Assembly (NCBI GenBank): GCA_013368315.1
Contig: JAACJM010000113.1
Coordinates: 186,001 to 250,000 of the forward strand
Source: Tetrapyrgos nigripes
Lineage: Eukaryota > Basidiomycota > Agaricomycetes > Agaricales > Campanellaceae
Direction of reading: 5' to 3'
Length of the DNA: 64,000 nucleotides
Part shown: positions 13,255 to 24,160 of the stretch, in pieces
Layout of the letters: every line of letters starts with the position of its first letter
How positions within the stretch are numbered: the stretch's first letter is position 1
Position numbers and translations under genes: made by a program
The notes under the pieces: generated by a model
What the model was told of the DNA's origin: nothing
The model's input: only the letters and a program-made list of their open reading frames with translations
The model's database searches: none

Positions 13255-14449
13255 CTAAATACTCTCTTCCAACTTGCCCTTCAAGGCTTCGCAACTTTTT
13301 ACAACGATTTCATCCATACTCAGTTGCGTTGCATCTATAAGCACCAAACCCCTGACCGTGTCAGTCGGCACTCCACGCTCAACATCACCATCCTGGAAGA
13401 CTCCGTGGTGCGCTTCAACGTACGCAGGCCATACAATTTGTTCCCAATAATGCGGAGGATCACGCCAGAGCGAGCCCTCTGGATCGGATTGAACTCCGTT
13501 ATGCAAGCATGGACGGAATGTGCAAGGAAATAAGGGATGCCGAACGGAAAGATCGGTTAATGGCGCAAGAATGGAGTTAGAGGGGTTGAACGAGATTGCG
13601 GAGGAGGAATAGAGTCAGTACTTTGCCAGAATGGCAGAGAAGCTTTTCCCTACCTGCGGTATGGTACCCATGTCGTTCATGTCTTCTTTGTTGCAGAATA
13701 TCATGGGGCACGCGAAGAAAAATGCGAGCATCCAGCTGTTCGATCACTTCCTGCAAAGAGTAAGCATAGAAATGGCTGATCAGTGGCGAACACGAACCGG
13801 ATGCCAATACAGCAAAAATCCGTCTACCAAACCCCAGACTATAGTTTCACCCTTTTCTTGTACTTGTTTCTGAAGACTTTGAAATGTCTTTGCCCAATGC
13901 TCTCTAATTTGTTCGTCTAACTGCACTTGTTTCTGCACATTCAAATGATCATGGCTACGATGATCTGGAGGTATTATTCCAGTCTCTTTGACTTGGCGAA
14001 GAAAAGTAACCAGACGCAGCCAGTCGATAGCACCGGCAGGAGCATCCCAGTCTTGCACCTGTTTGAGAGAAAGTAACGTAAGATCTGAATGAAAACGATC
14101 AAGGCGTATTACAAACCTGGTGTACAGGATGAACAGGCACGAGCTCTTGTGGCTAGCAAACTTTCAAGATCTCTGGGGGCACGGAAAAGTAACGGAAATC
14201 GTACAGGAGCAAAATCCTGTATTTCTGTCTGAGATTCAAGGATGGAATCGAGTAGAGCAAAGACATACATCTTGATGAATAATGACACTGTTGGGCAAAA
14301 TGCGTAGAAGATGTTTAGCAAGAGTAGTTTTGCCAGAGCAAGTAGCACCCCTAAGGGATGTAAATTGAGGGCAGAAAATATGAGTCCACGGAGACATACC
14401 CTACGCCAACCAGAACGACTCGGGTTTTGGTGTTCGAAGTCTGTATCAT
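13255..14449 (-). CDS. NRK1: Nicotinamide riboside kinase
   Basis: Phosphorylates nicotinamide riboside to NMN in NAD+ salvage. Exons: 14449-14400, 14350-14269, 14216-14205 (12 bp), 14152-14117, 14058-13798, 13750-13654, 13493-13255; 258 residues. P-loop GVGGATCSGKTTLAKHL near residue 16, then HQD|DFAP around the 12 bp exon, ELVPVHPVHQVQDWDAPAGAIDW, the DHRSHDHL segment, a lid-like region with REHWAKTF, GLVDGFLLYWHP, RHERHGYHTA and EGSLWRDPPHYWEQIVWPAY. These match eukaryotic NRKs closely. The last intron is long for this window (about 160 bp), with the acceptor aacggag chosen because it restores HTAVQSDPEGSLW. Stop and start lie in a run of same-strand genes with fumarate reductase. Confidence 0.92.
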
Positions 14450-14627
14450 TCCAAGGGATTCCAGGATAGTTCTTCTAAGTGGCTCTCTAGTATCTCTATG
14501 TTCACAGTTGAAAGAATTCTAGGACAAGTTTGGGTCGATGATAAAGTGGAAACGAGATTAGATAATAGATAAGTGTGTTATTCTTTTCTACTTCCATGCC
14601 ATCTCAGGCAGTGTCACGAGCTACAGG

Positions 14628-15832
14628 ATGAGCGCTATAGCTACTCTTCTTAACTCCATCCTCCAGGATGCTTGTGCTGGAACAAAGTACAGCAGGGTAG
14701 GCCGTTTATAGGTGATACAGAGACTACAATTTCTGAATAATTGCGAGTACAGACTCTCAGACTCGAGTTTGCCTGTAATCCACATCGGTGAGCACTTGAG
14801 TCTGTGTATCTTCCTTCAGTTTTCAATCTTTTTACAGTTCGGTATACACGGGATCCATCTCTGACTTCTACGGCCGATGATGATGGAGCAAACGGTTCAC
14901 AAGAGGCCACTGTGCTCACTTTGTCACCTTCCTTAAATGCTACAGAAGGCTTCCGAATAGAACAGGATGATACGCCTGCTAGCCCTTCTAGCAACCGACC
15001 TTTTGAGTATCCTGTTTACCCCGAAGAACCTGGACTCGATAACCTTCCGCTTGCACCTGAATCATTGGATTATGCTCATAGCGACCTGCCTTGGCAGGTG
15101 TCAACGCAAGGAGCTCTCCTCCCATGCGTAACAGCTCTCGACCATATTAGAGCAAACGGATTAGAGGAGTTCTGTGATCCGGTTCATTTCAGCCTGCTAT
15201 GGGAGAGCATCTTGAATTACTTCTTCCCCACAAGTGAAGGTTTTACTGTGACGCAGGCTTACCCCAACAGCTCTGCTAGCAGCCCTTACCAATCTGGCGA
15301 TTCCGATACAGCTTCTATCTGCTTCATCTGCTATCACAAACCTAGATCGGGCATGTATCGACTCGAGTCGTTCTCCTCTGATGAACGAGGCCCTCCGCTT
15401 GCTCTTATACGGCTATTCTCCCCTCTTGACTTTCACAATGTGCATCTTCGGGATACAGCGGAACAGTATGTACAGAATCAACTCGACAATTTCTCCCCCT
15501 TCAGCGATTATAGTAATGTGCTGGCCATCTCTGCCATGGGTAAAGCGTGGCGTGGATGGACGAAGGATATTTCGTATCGTGATGAAGAAGATGGACAAGC
15601 TTCTTCCTCCGCCTACATGGATTGTCCGTGGATGGAGGATGTGACGAGCGAGCCTGGCTGGGACATGCTGCGTGTCTTGGTTGACAGTGTCACGGCGCAA
15701 ACTCAGAGTGGTGAGCACTCCTTATGCTGAGTGAACACTTCTACATACTGAACGCGACTAGTTGAAACTTCACGTCATCGTCAAAGCCGTCGGTCTGTTA
15801 GAAATTGGGATTTACAGGATGGAATTTTTTGA
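14628..15832 (+). CDS. Hypothetical protein, conserved-looking; 5' exon uncertain
   Basis: The main exon begins at an acceptor near 14837 (tttttacag) and runs to a donor at about 15710; a short last exon (GVETSRHRQSRRSVRNW..., stop at 15830-15832) follows an intron ending gcgactag. Upstream coding such as QFLNNCEYRLSDSSLPVIHI (about 14725-14787) joins in frame to VRYTRDPSL. An ATG at 14628 (MSAIATLLNSILQD) is the likely start, but the intron between it and 14725 is not resolved. The protein has an acidic, Ser/Pro-rich first part, then a globular region with FSLLWESILNYFFPTSEGFTV and PPLALIRLFSPLDFHN. No known domain recognised. It ends 152 bp before the dipeptidase ATG. Confidence 0.6.
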
Positions 15833-15984
15833 CACCAACTTCCCTGTACTGCCTTGTATTATACATGTACACTTGCTACTTACATTGAATCAGCGCGCGG
15901 TGAGCGCGGGTCTGGATATGCTTGGCGCTACTGTACGACTCTATCAACTGACGCTGAAGCTACGAGCCTCTTTGTCCGCCCCGA

Positions 15985-18330
15985 ATGACTCGTGAGCCAA
16001 TCCGCCACGCGCATGATTCTGCGGACGCGAATACAGCATCAGATGATAGCGATAGCTCTCACTTACACGCCGAAGGCGGACGACACAAACTCTCCAGTTC
16101 AGTGTCTAGCCTAGCATCCAGCCTCCACCAACACGTCCAAGAGCACGTCCATCACCACCACCACCGCCAGCACAGCGCCTCGTCTCACAGTTCGAGACAC
16201 AAGAAGAATACCCACAAGAAGCACAAATCATACATCTCTGCTGCTGCTGCTCGTCATCTTGCCCTCGCCATCCTGATTGGTTACTTGCAAGACTTCTGGA
16301 CTTGGCTATCCAACTTCAGCATAATGCCTTCCGCCGAAACACCCCCCGTCAGTGCTACAGAACGCTCTTCGCTCCTTTCTCGTATCCATTCTCACCATTC
16401 TTCACCTCAAACCAACCCACCGAACCCGAAAACACGTTCGGTCGTTTGGTCTGCACTCACGACTTTCACAGTAGCCGCTTTGATAGTCCTGTTGTTCTTC
16501 CGTGATTCGCTTCCCGACATGTGGAAGTTGAGCCCATTGTTGGGAGGCAACCCGAAGGATCCGATGCTAGCTGCTCTAGGGATACTGGATAAAGCGCCTG
16601 TTATTGTGAGTTTTCCATACTTATTATTGGTGCAACGTTCCGCTAATTCTTGCTCCATATCCAGGATGGACATATTGACCTTCCGATAGTTGTTCGTTAT
16701 GCATACGCCAACAACGTTTCTGCGACTGATATGAATTCTATGCCGATGCACGTTGACATACCGCGTCTGAGAGAGGGCAAGGTCGGGGGGTTCTTCTGGT
16801 ATGAAAGGAATTGTACGTCTTGCTTTCACATTACAAATCTCACCTTGCAGGTCCGTATACGTAAACTGTGCAAAACCAGAAGATGAAGGAGAGGATTTTC
16901 TGAAAGCGACTTGGAGAGTCAGGTTCGTGTCTGGGGATCTACTTATGTCAATCCCAATTCTTATTGTGAACCTACAGAGATACCCTTGAACAAATCGATG
17001 TTTCCAAACTATTGATTGACAAGTATTCAGATGTAGGTGAATTCGACTCACCATACGTATCCAGGAAGCTCAGCAGATCTCGACAGACATTCCAGCTTGC
17101 GTTAGGCTCACAAGACATCAAGTCGGCCATCTTCAACGGCAAAATAGCCAGTCTTCTCGGTGTGGAAGGGTCCGTTTCTCATCCTTTTATTTTAATTTCC
17201 TGATCTGTCCTCGTACTTGAACTGATTCTAGTAATGTATTATCTGCAGTGGGCACCAGCTAGGAAATTCCATCGCTGTTCTACGCCAATACCATGCTCTG
17301 GGAGTCAGATACGTCACATTAACACACACATGCCACAACGCTTTTGCCGATTCTTGTGGCTATGAACCAGGTAAAGAGCCTCTTCATGGTGGTCTTAGGT
17401 GAGTTACGGTGCATCATCTTCACTTTTGTACTAGCTGGATTACGGCTGTATTCAGCTGGACCAGTTTCCTATGAAACAGTGCATGCATACCGATGCGTAC
17501 ATGTTTACGACGATCTTCGTGGCTGCCCGCTGACCGTTTATGCGTATACTGATAGTGAACATTTATAGTTCTCTGGGCATGGCTCTTATTGACGAAATGA
17601 ACCGACTCGGGGTACTTGTGGACCTATCCCACACTTCGGATGCGACTGCAACTCAAGCTTTGTTGCATTCTAAAGCACCCGTCATATGGTCGCACTCCTC
17701 TGCGAGAGCGGTTCACGACGTCCCTCGTAACGTTCCTGACTCAGTACTCCGGCTTGTAGGAACCGGTGAAGGCCAGAAGGACGGGGTGGTGATGGTGTGT
17801 CGTTTTCCTCCCACTTCATACCATGTGTTAATCATATATGTATCAGGTTAATTTTGCGCCCCAATTCGTTGCTCCAGAAGGGGAAGCAGACGTAAAAGCT
17901 GTCGCTGATCATGTTGTCCACATCGCCAACATTACGGGAAAGAAGCAGTCAGTGTCTCTCGTCTCCCCCTATGTGTAAACGTCCGCTAATTTATTCCTCG
18001 TCAATGATCAGTGTGGGCTTGGGTAGTGATTATGATGGGATCTCCAGCACGCCATCTGGACTTGAGGACGTGTCAAAGTACCCTGCATTGGTAAGCTCAT
18101 TGAAGAGGCATCACCTCAGTCGTGTTACCAACGGAATTGACTTGTGAATTCAGGTCGCTGAACTTTACCGTCGTGGCTGGAACAAATATGAACTAGCAGG
18201 ATTGACTGGCGGCAATCTTCTGCGTGTGTTTGAAGAAGTGGAGGAAGTATCAAGGAAGCTGAAAGCAGAAGGCATGCTGCCTATATTTGATCTGTATGAC
18301 AAACGGCCAGATTTACCGGTGAAATTGTAG
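15985..18330 (+). CDS. Membrane dipeptidase, peptidase family M19
   Basis: Zinc dipeptidase (renal-dipeptidase fold). Exons: 15985-16605, 16665-16798, 16851-16922, 16978-17032, 17087-17169, 17249-17398, 17569-17794, 17847-17947, 18012-18090, 18154-18330; 565 residues. Zinc-binding DGHIDLP opens the catalytic part, followed by GGFFWSVYV, bridging-Glu region [61 protein letters not shown] and the late GLGSDYDG and [13 protein letters not shown]. About 200 residues precede it: a His-rich low-complexity segment with a run of consecutive His near residues 54-60, a basic stretch, and a transmembrane helix at about 153-172 ([20 protein letters not shown]). This predicts a type II membrane enzyme. 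An internal ATG at 16324 is an alternative start that would remove the His-rich part. Confidence 0.93.
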
Positions 18331-18535
18331 CGTATAAAGAAGCTTCGGGTATGTCGATGTGGATCCACTGTAATTATGAAGTCAATATATTGATTTTCCA
18401 GGTGCCTATGTTTACAGATGAATTTACAGCCTCTTTACCTCTATCATGACGAGCGATTTGTGGCAGACTTGATGTGTAGTGGACTGTGAGATGTGGCTGC
18501 CTACGTGGCAGCAGTTTTCATAATGCTGGCACCAT
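18331..18535. other. Short intergenic DNA
   Basis: Downstream of the dipeptidase; nothing recognised. Confidence 0.4.
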
Positions 18536-18611
18536 ATAGTTGCCTGCACAGGTACTCTTAGACCTAACTCTTGCGAGACTGCCTTCGGAACTGCAATAAA
18601 TAATGTTTCTC

Positions 18612-19378
18612 TTCAGTGTCCAATCCATTTACCGTCTTTCCTTTAAATCCAGAATTTGGAGTTTGGTTTCCCCGGCCTGGTGCCTTTGGAAACTTAGGAG
18701 GACAAGGACTTGCGTACGCTCCTTCTCTACATTCATTAATCTGCTATGCCCTCGGTATGTCTGTCCATCAAAGCTGACAGGCCCCAATTATTGATCAGTT
18801 CATAGGTGGTCTTTCGGAGCGAACTGCCCAGGTCAATAGCACGTAGGGCAGAAGCACTATCTCATGATGCCTACGTCGTCACTGTTGCTGTTAGCACCAT
18901 AGGGGGCCTTGCCCTAGGGCTTGCTCTACTGCTGATGGTGGTCAAATTTGTCAAAAACCGTCCGGTCGAAGTTCTAGTTGAAGACGACCATGTCTGCTTT
19001 TTGTCGCCTGTGTCTCCCGACAATTACGAGAAGACTAAATCTGTCCCTCAGTCAATCCGACTTGGACTATCACAAACTCTTTCACCGCCTCCGCCTGTTT
19101 ACGTTGCAGGCTCTCACTTGACGACGCCGCACTTACCCAGACTCATAATTCCTGAAATCTCCTTCAATCGTTCCCGACGGTCACAAAGCGACAAGACTCC
19201 GAGGTTCAGGATTAAAAGAGTTCCTGTTCCGAGACTCTCCCAATTGCCCCCTACTCCATTATCCAGGACTCCCAAGTTTGTAAAGAGAATGAGCCGAAAT
19301 TTCAGGGGAGGTCTTCCTAGTAGTGTACGTCCCATCAAAGGCCAAGACGCTGATAAGACTCGCAGCTACTTAGTGTAG
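18612..19378 (+). CDS. Hypothetical single-pass membrane protein, model incomplete
   Basis: The 3' part (about 18840-19378) is clearly protein-like: TM helix VVTVAVSTIGGLALGLALLLMVVKF, then a cytoplasmic-type tail with VSPDNYEKTKS, LSPPPPVYVAGSH and a Pro/Arg-rich end, stop at 19376-19378. The 5' part (18620-18759) reads NPFTVFPLNPEFGVW... LAYAPSLHSLICYAL and, across an intron ending catag, continues GGLSERTAQVNST. That frame hits a stop at about 18843, while the TM frame begins one base out of register (RRAEALSHDAYVV). Either an unusual exon border was missed or there is a one-base frameshift. Start codon not identified; an upstream exon near 18535-18560 is possible. No known domain. Confidence 0.45.
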
Positions 19379-19983
19379 GATCAAAGCTGTACATTCTTTT
19401 TTTGCGTCCCATTTCGGGCAGAGGTCCGTCGGGGCGGGAAGCTGAAATCTATTTATTGCTTTCCGGCGGCGTCATACAACCTCATACAACTCTGTATTAT
19501 CTCTTTATTTAACCGGCTCAAAGGCTACGCAATATCGAGGTACATAGGGCACCCTGGATTCGGTTCAGCTCAATTTAACTGGTTCATTACTTGGTTCGCT
19601 TGATTGGTGATGATCGACAACAGCTCAAAACCAATCTCACCGTATACATCGAGATGGTCATCCAGCTTATTTTAAAGTAATCGTGGAAGAACAGCGACTA
19701 ATCACTCTATGTAGAGGAGCATTAACGTTTCATGACTCAAGAGTCATTTATCCTTACCCAACAAAGCATAGAAACTAGATGATCTCATCCTTAGGCCAGA
19801 GCAGCTTTCGCCACGACTATGGATCGGCAAGTAAATAACCTCGTCAGCCTCGAGTCGCATGGCAAAGTCCATGGAGAACTCGCAGATTTAGAGGTCTTGA
19901 TTTTCCCGAGGGGACGGCCAATTCATACTTCCAAGATCTGAATTGTGAGTACATCGCGCAACACTTATGGAGTAACAAGCATA
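19379..19983. other. Intergenic DNA between convergent genes
   Basis: Lies between the 3' ends of the membrane-protein gene and UCH37. Short direct repetition catacaacctcatacaac near 19472. Otherwise nothing recognised. Confidence 0.5.
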
Positions 19984-21172
19984 TCAGTCTTCGTCCATAT
20001 CCTCGCCTCTCGTCTTCGCCTTTTCTACCCGCTCCTTCATGACGTTCTTGGCGGTCTCCTTCGCAGGCTCGAGTTTGCCGGCTTTTGCAAGTGCCACTAG
20101 CAGATTATACACCAATCCGATGTGATTGTGTCTGCGCAGGCTGTTCTCGAACTGGTGAAGATATAAAATTGAAAGAATGGACATTAGAAACCGTGACAAG
20201 GAAAAGAGCGAAGTACACACCGCCCAACGCTCTCGCTTTGAATTCTCGTTGGCTATCCTGACAACCAGCTCAGCAGCCTCGGATTGTTTTCCAGCTGATT
20301 GCAAAGCATTTAATTCAGATTCGAGGGTTGAAAGTGGGTCATCTCGGACAGCAAGGAGGCTAAACTCCAACTATGACAAACCATGAAACGAGCGGAGATG
20401 TATCTGGTAGAAAATAACGCACAGCACCGGTGGGATAAGTTGCTATTCGATTCTCAATTACTTCACTTTGTAGACTAGGTGAGTCGGAGATAATGATATA
20501 ATTCAGAGAACGAACCGTGCACGGCTTAGCCATCCTTCCCCAGATTCGTCGTACACTCCGTGTTTTACAGCGTGAGGTTTTAAACCATCGAGTTCGTAGA
20601 TGGAGCCCATCACTGGAAGATAGACAACAAAATGATAGGCGTCCTCGGACCTCTTGGGTAGTCCGAGGCCATCTAGTGATATCGCGCTAGGAGGTGAAAG
20701 GGAATTGTGGGCCTCCCGGAGCCAGTCAGCACTGGTGATAACAAGACCCCGGGTTTGAGGGTCCATCCCTGTCGTAAAAGTCATAAGCTCTTCAAGCTGT
20801 GGACCTTTCTTGAGAGAAGGAATGTTGCCAAGAGCGTTGAGAACGGCCAGGGTGGCACAAGCGTTGTTCACTACTTGATGTGCGAAGAAGCCCGGAAAAT
20901 CGGGATCATACGTTCCTGCGACAGCATTTTCGGGGGTAGGAATCCATTTGAAGAGAAATATAAGTGCATGCAGAGGCTGGAGTGCTGCGAGAGATTCAGA
21001 GTCTAGAGAATAGAGGTCGTCGACTATGAGTGGGACACCCAAAGTTTGGAGAAGGGCGCTGTACAGATAAGATTAAGCACGCGTCTGAATGGAAAGAGAA
21101 CAAAACAGACGTGAAGACACCAGGATCTGATTCAGTTAGTTGCCAGCCACTGGAGTCGTCGTCACCAGACAT
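19984..21172 (-). CDS. Ubiquitin carboxyl-terminal hydrolase UCH37/Uch2
   Basis: Cysteine deubiquitinase of the UCH family that associates with the proteasome lid receptor Rpn13 or chromatin complexes. Exons: 21172-21111, 21058-20516, 20474-20423, 20370-20221, 20151-19984; 324 residues. It starts MSGDDDSSGWQLTESDPGVFT. Catalytic triad context: Cys in VVNNACATLAVLNALGN, His in DAYHFVVYLP and Asp in YELDGLKPHAVKHG, plus the oxyanion-side Gln in HQV upstream of the Cys. The C-terminal ULD-type extension has FSLLAVRDD, FENSLRRHNHIGLVYNLLVALAKAGKLEPA and ends KTRGEDMDED. The length separates it from short UCH-L1/L3 types. It shares a 98 bp divergent promoter with MED31. Confidence 0.95.
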
Positions 21173-21270
21173 TTTGGATTTTGGAGAGGTTTTAAATGAA
21201 GAAGACGCGTCCTTCTTGTTGATCCAAAGCTTTTCAAACAAACAGCTGCTCTTGCAACTGTGCAGCCACA
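21173..21270. promoter_or_regulatory. Divergent promoter of UCH37 and MED31
   Basis: Only 98 bp separate the two ATGs. The segment must hold both transcription starts and 5' UTRs, or these overlap the opposite transcript. No TATA box seen. Both products act in ubiquitin/transcription machinery, but co-regulation is only suggested by the spacing. Confidence 0.6.
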
Positions 21271-21793
21271 ATGCCTGATACTCCCTTGACGCCAGGCACT
21301 GATCCCAAGGCTGCAAATCGAGCTCGTTTCGAACTCGAACTCGAATTTGTTCAAGCCTTGGCAAACCCGTTTTACATTCATTCGCTGGCTCAGCAGAACA
21401 TCCTGGAGCAACCATCTTTCATCAACTTCCTCAAGTATTTATTGTACTGGAAAGAGAAGGATTACGCCCGCTTTGTCCAGTAGGTCAAAGACTGTACTGA
21501 ATCGCAAGCTTACTTATGGGAACAAGCTACCCGCATGCCCTTCACCATCTTGAACTCCTGCAACATGCCGAATTTCGTGCCATCATGAAGAAAGACGAGT
21601 TTTTCAGGGAATATCTTCACCAGCAACAATTTGATCACTGGCGAACATGGTCAGTTCTTTTTTGTCAGTTTTGAATCTAATAGCTTGATCGTCTTAAATC
21701 TTTCCGTTTTTCCGCTACAGGCGTGATCCCGCTCATCTCAATGCAAGCGGCGTGGACTCGGATGTTCCTGAAGCAAAGAGCCAGGACGGGTGA
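21271..21793 (+). CDS. MED31: Mediator complex subunit 31 (Soh1)
   Basis: Middle-module Mediator subunit linking regulators to RNA polymerase II. Exons 21271-21479, 21527-21649, 21721-21793; 134 residues. The family core is complete: [58 protein letters not shown] and [17 protein letters not shown]. The residue at the first junction becomes His (FVHYPHAL). A short variable tail ends the protein. Length and motif order are normal for fungal Med31. Confidence 0.97.
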
Positions 21794-21975
21794 GATTCAA
21801 AAGGTTGCCAGTATGGTGGGACTTAGCTCTAGATCTTGTTTTCGAGATGCATACAGACCCTAGTAGATATGCTAAGCATATACACACTAAACTTGATGAA
21901 GAAAGTGATTCACTACTGCGCAGCGGGAACTTCGCGGGAAGTTATGCTTGAGTATCCGGCGTCGGCCAATTAGAA

Positions 21976-21987
21976 TTAGGGTTAGGG
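21976..21987 (+). promoter_or_regulatory. Telomere-like TTAGGGTTAGGG motif upstream of transporter
   Basis: Two exact TTAGGG units lie 24-35 bp upstream of the ATG at 22011. A similar CTAACCCTAACC is at 47598-47609. In fungi such teloboxes in promoters are bound by Tbf1/Myb-type factors; that role here is inference. Confidence 0.4.
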
Positions 21988-22010
21988 TAGTTGCGAACTG
22001 TACAACTTCC

Positions 22011-23858
22011 ATGGGACCTCCATCACGAAATGGTACGCTGGCCGAACCACTGAACTCTTCCTCCTACTCCGCTCGATATCCTGAGAATGGTGTCGTGTAC
22101 TCCGCGCCCGACACAAACGGCCCCACTGCCTCAGTTGAAGAAAAAAAGAGGCTCTGGTGGAGGAATGCAGTCATAAATTTGCTGTTTATTGGTTCGTGGT
22201 CAGTTTTCGCGGTTCACTGTTACTTGGCTTGAGCTCGATAGGTGCTTCTAATTCATTGCTAATGGATAGCTTCTCTACAGGTTTGGCTTTGCGACTGTTC
22301 TTTCCCTGTACAACAAATGGATGTTCTCTGACACACACTACAATTTCTCCTTTCCACTCTTCGTGACAACTCTACACATGGTTGTGCAGTTTCTGATGGC
22401 TGCACTTGTCCGTAATCTATGGCCTAGAAGATTTCGTCCTGAAGCAAAACCCACACCTGCGGATTATGGGTGAGCTATCCGAGTTGGATTTCACAGCAGT
22501 CCGCAACACTGCTGTATTCTTTGCTTGTGCGACTGCGCAGAAGCTTTGGATAATAATCACAGACTGACAATAACATTGTATTCGTTTCAGGACAAAGGCC
22601 GTTCCAACTGCGATTACAACCAGCCTGGATATCGGTCTTTCCAATCTCTCATTGAAAACCATATCATTATCATTCTATAGTACGTCGTAATATACCCGGC
22701 ACTGATCTCTCCTGCTCATGAGAAACCAATAATGTTAACGTGCAGCTATGGTCAAATCCTCCTCTTTAATTTTTGTACTGCTCTTTGCGTTCCTTTTTCA
22801 CTTAGAACGTTTTTCGTGGCAGCTAGTCGCAGTAATCTTCCTGATATGCGCTGGAGTTCTTCTCATGGTTGCTACAGAAACTCACTTCATTTTGGGGGGT
22901 TTCGTATTGGTGCTGAGTGCTAGCGGGCTCGGGGGCTTGCGGTGGGCACTTACTCAGCTATTGCTTCAGAATAAGAAGATGGGAATGGACAACCCTGCTG
23001 CCACGGTGTTCTGGTTGAGTCCTGTTATGGCGGTAACTCTATTTATTATCAGCGCCATTGTCGAGGATTGGGGTGCATTGTTCAAGAGTGACTTCTTCTC
23101 AAGCTTTGGGCAGACCCTGGCGACTATACTGCTTCTAGTCGCTCCTGGAGTTCTGGCTTTTTGTATGGTCATCAGCGAATTCTAGTAAGTCACTACGTAC
23201 AACTGTCCGAAGCGGTGGGTGTTTAACAACGATTCAGTATAATTCAGCGCGCAGGGGTTGTGCCGATGTCCATTGCAGGAATAGCAAAAGAAGGTGAGAG
23301 CAGCATTCTAACAACTGGGCTTGTCTTCCGTCTCCGTCTTACCTTCATTCGACTAGTAACCACCATTACGATATCCTCTTGGTTCTTTGGTGACGAGCTG
23401 ACTCCCCTGAATATTACCGGGGTTGCCATCACTTTTTGTGGTAGGATCTTCGGCCAACTGCGTCATCCTTTGCACATCCTCTGATAATCCTGAGCATAGG
23501 TATTGCGCTGTTTGCCTATCACAAGTATCGCAAGTCCCTGCAATCAACAGTGCCACTAGATGGTCATGGAAATCCCATGGCTGATGGCTTGGACGACGTT
23601 GTTGAGCTGGATGAAACGATGCGTTTGACTTTGCGGCGCGATAGTGAGGAGTACTCTGTGAGTTTCAGAAAATTAATTTGCGCGTGGCACTGGACATGTA
23701 CTGACGATGGAGTGCATTGTTTTGCACAGGACAATGAGTCAAGGTACCCACGCGTCCTGTTTTCCGCCGACGAGATTACAGAGGGACGTCTGAAGGAAAG
23801 CTCCGGTGATACCGGTGAGCCAGACGGGCTGGCTCAAGTTGGGACAAGTAGAATATAA
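22011..23858 (+). CDS. DMT-family nucleotide-sugar/triose-phosphate-type transporter
   Basis: Ten-helix drug/metabolite transporter of the TPT/SLC35C2 (Ymd8-like) group, expected in Golgi or ER. Exons: 22011-22198, 22281-22469, 22591-22679, 22746-23184, 23238-23293, 23357-23440, 23500-23657, 23730-23858; 443 residues. Core motifs: FGFATVLSLYNKWMF, TTLHMVVQF, AVPTAITTSLDIGLSNLSL, SFYTMVKSSSLIFVL, GGLRWALTQLLLQ, QRAGVVPMSIAGIAKEVTTI and FGDELTPLNITGVAITFCGI. The soluble N-terminus (about 55 residues) and acidic C-terminal tail (DDVVELDETMRL, LFSADEITEG) are typical of fungal members. An in-frame non-ATG stretch extends upstream, so I chose the first ATG. Substrate cannot be read from sequence. 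Confidence 0.92.
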
Positions 23859-24160
23859 TGTACCTGAGAGACAGTCAAGGCTGTGCCCCGGTCCAGAGTT
23901 GATGACTAGACTGGTTCGGTGTAATAATTTGGCGAATTGATGCAACGCGATGTTTCGTGGGCATGTGGTGCCGTGTAAGCGAAAAGGGACAAGTCGCCAG
24001 CCCTAAGCGGAGGGAGGCGTCAATCATAAGCAGAGTTGTGGGAAAAGATCCGAAATCGGTCCAAGACTATTTTTTGTCACTGTCAGGCTGAGGATTTGCT
24101 ATATAGGCCACCCGTGACTGGCGGACATATAAGCCCTCTGTTACCATCCACTATCGAACA

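Noticed and set aside
21948..22010. Upstream start of the transporter, including Arg-rich translation of telomere-like repeats
   Set aside because: No ATG in that stretch; the first ATG is at 22011.
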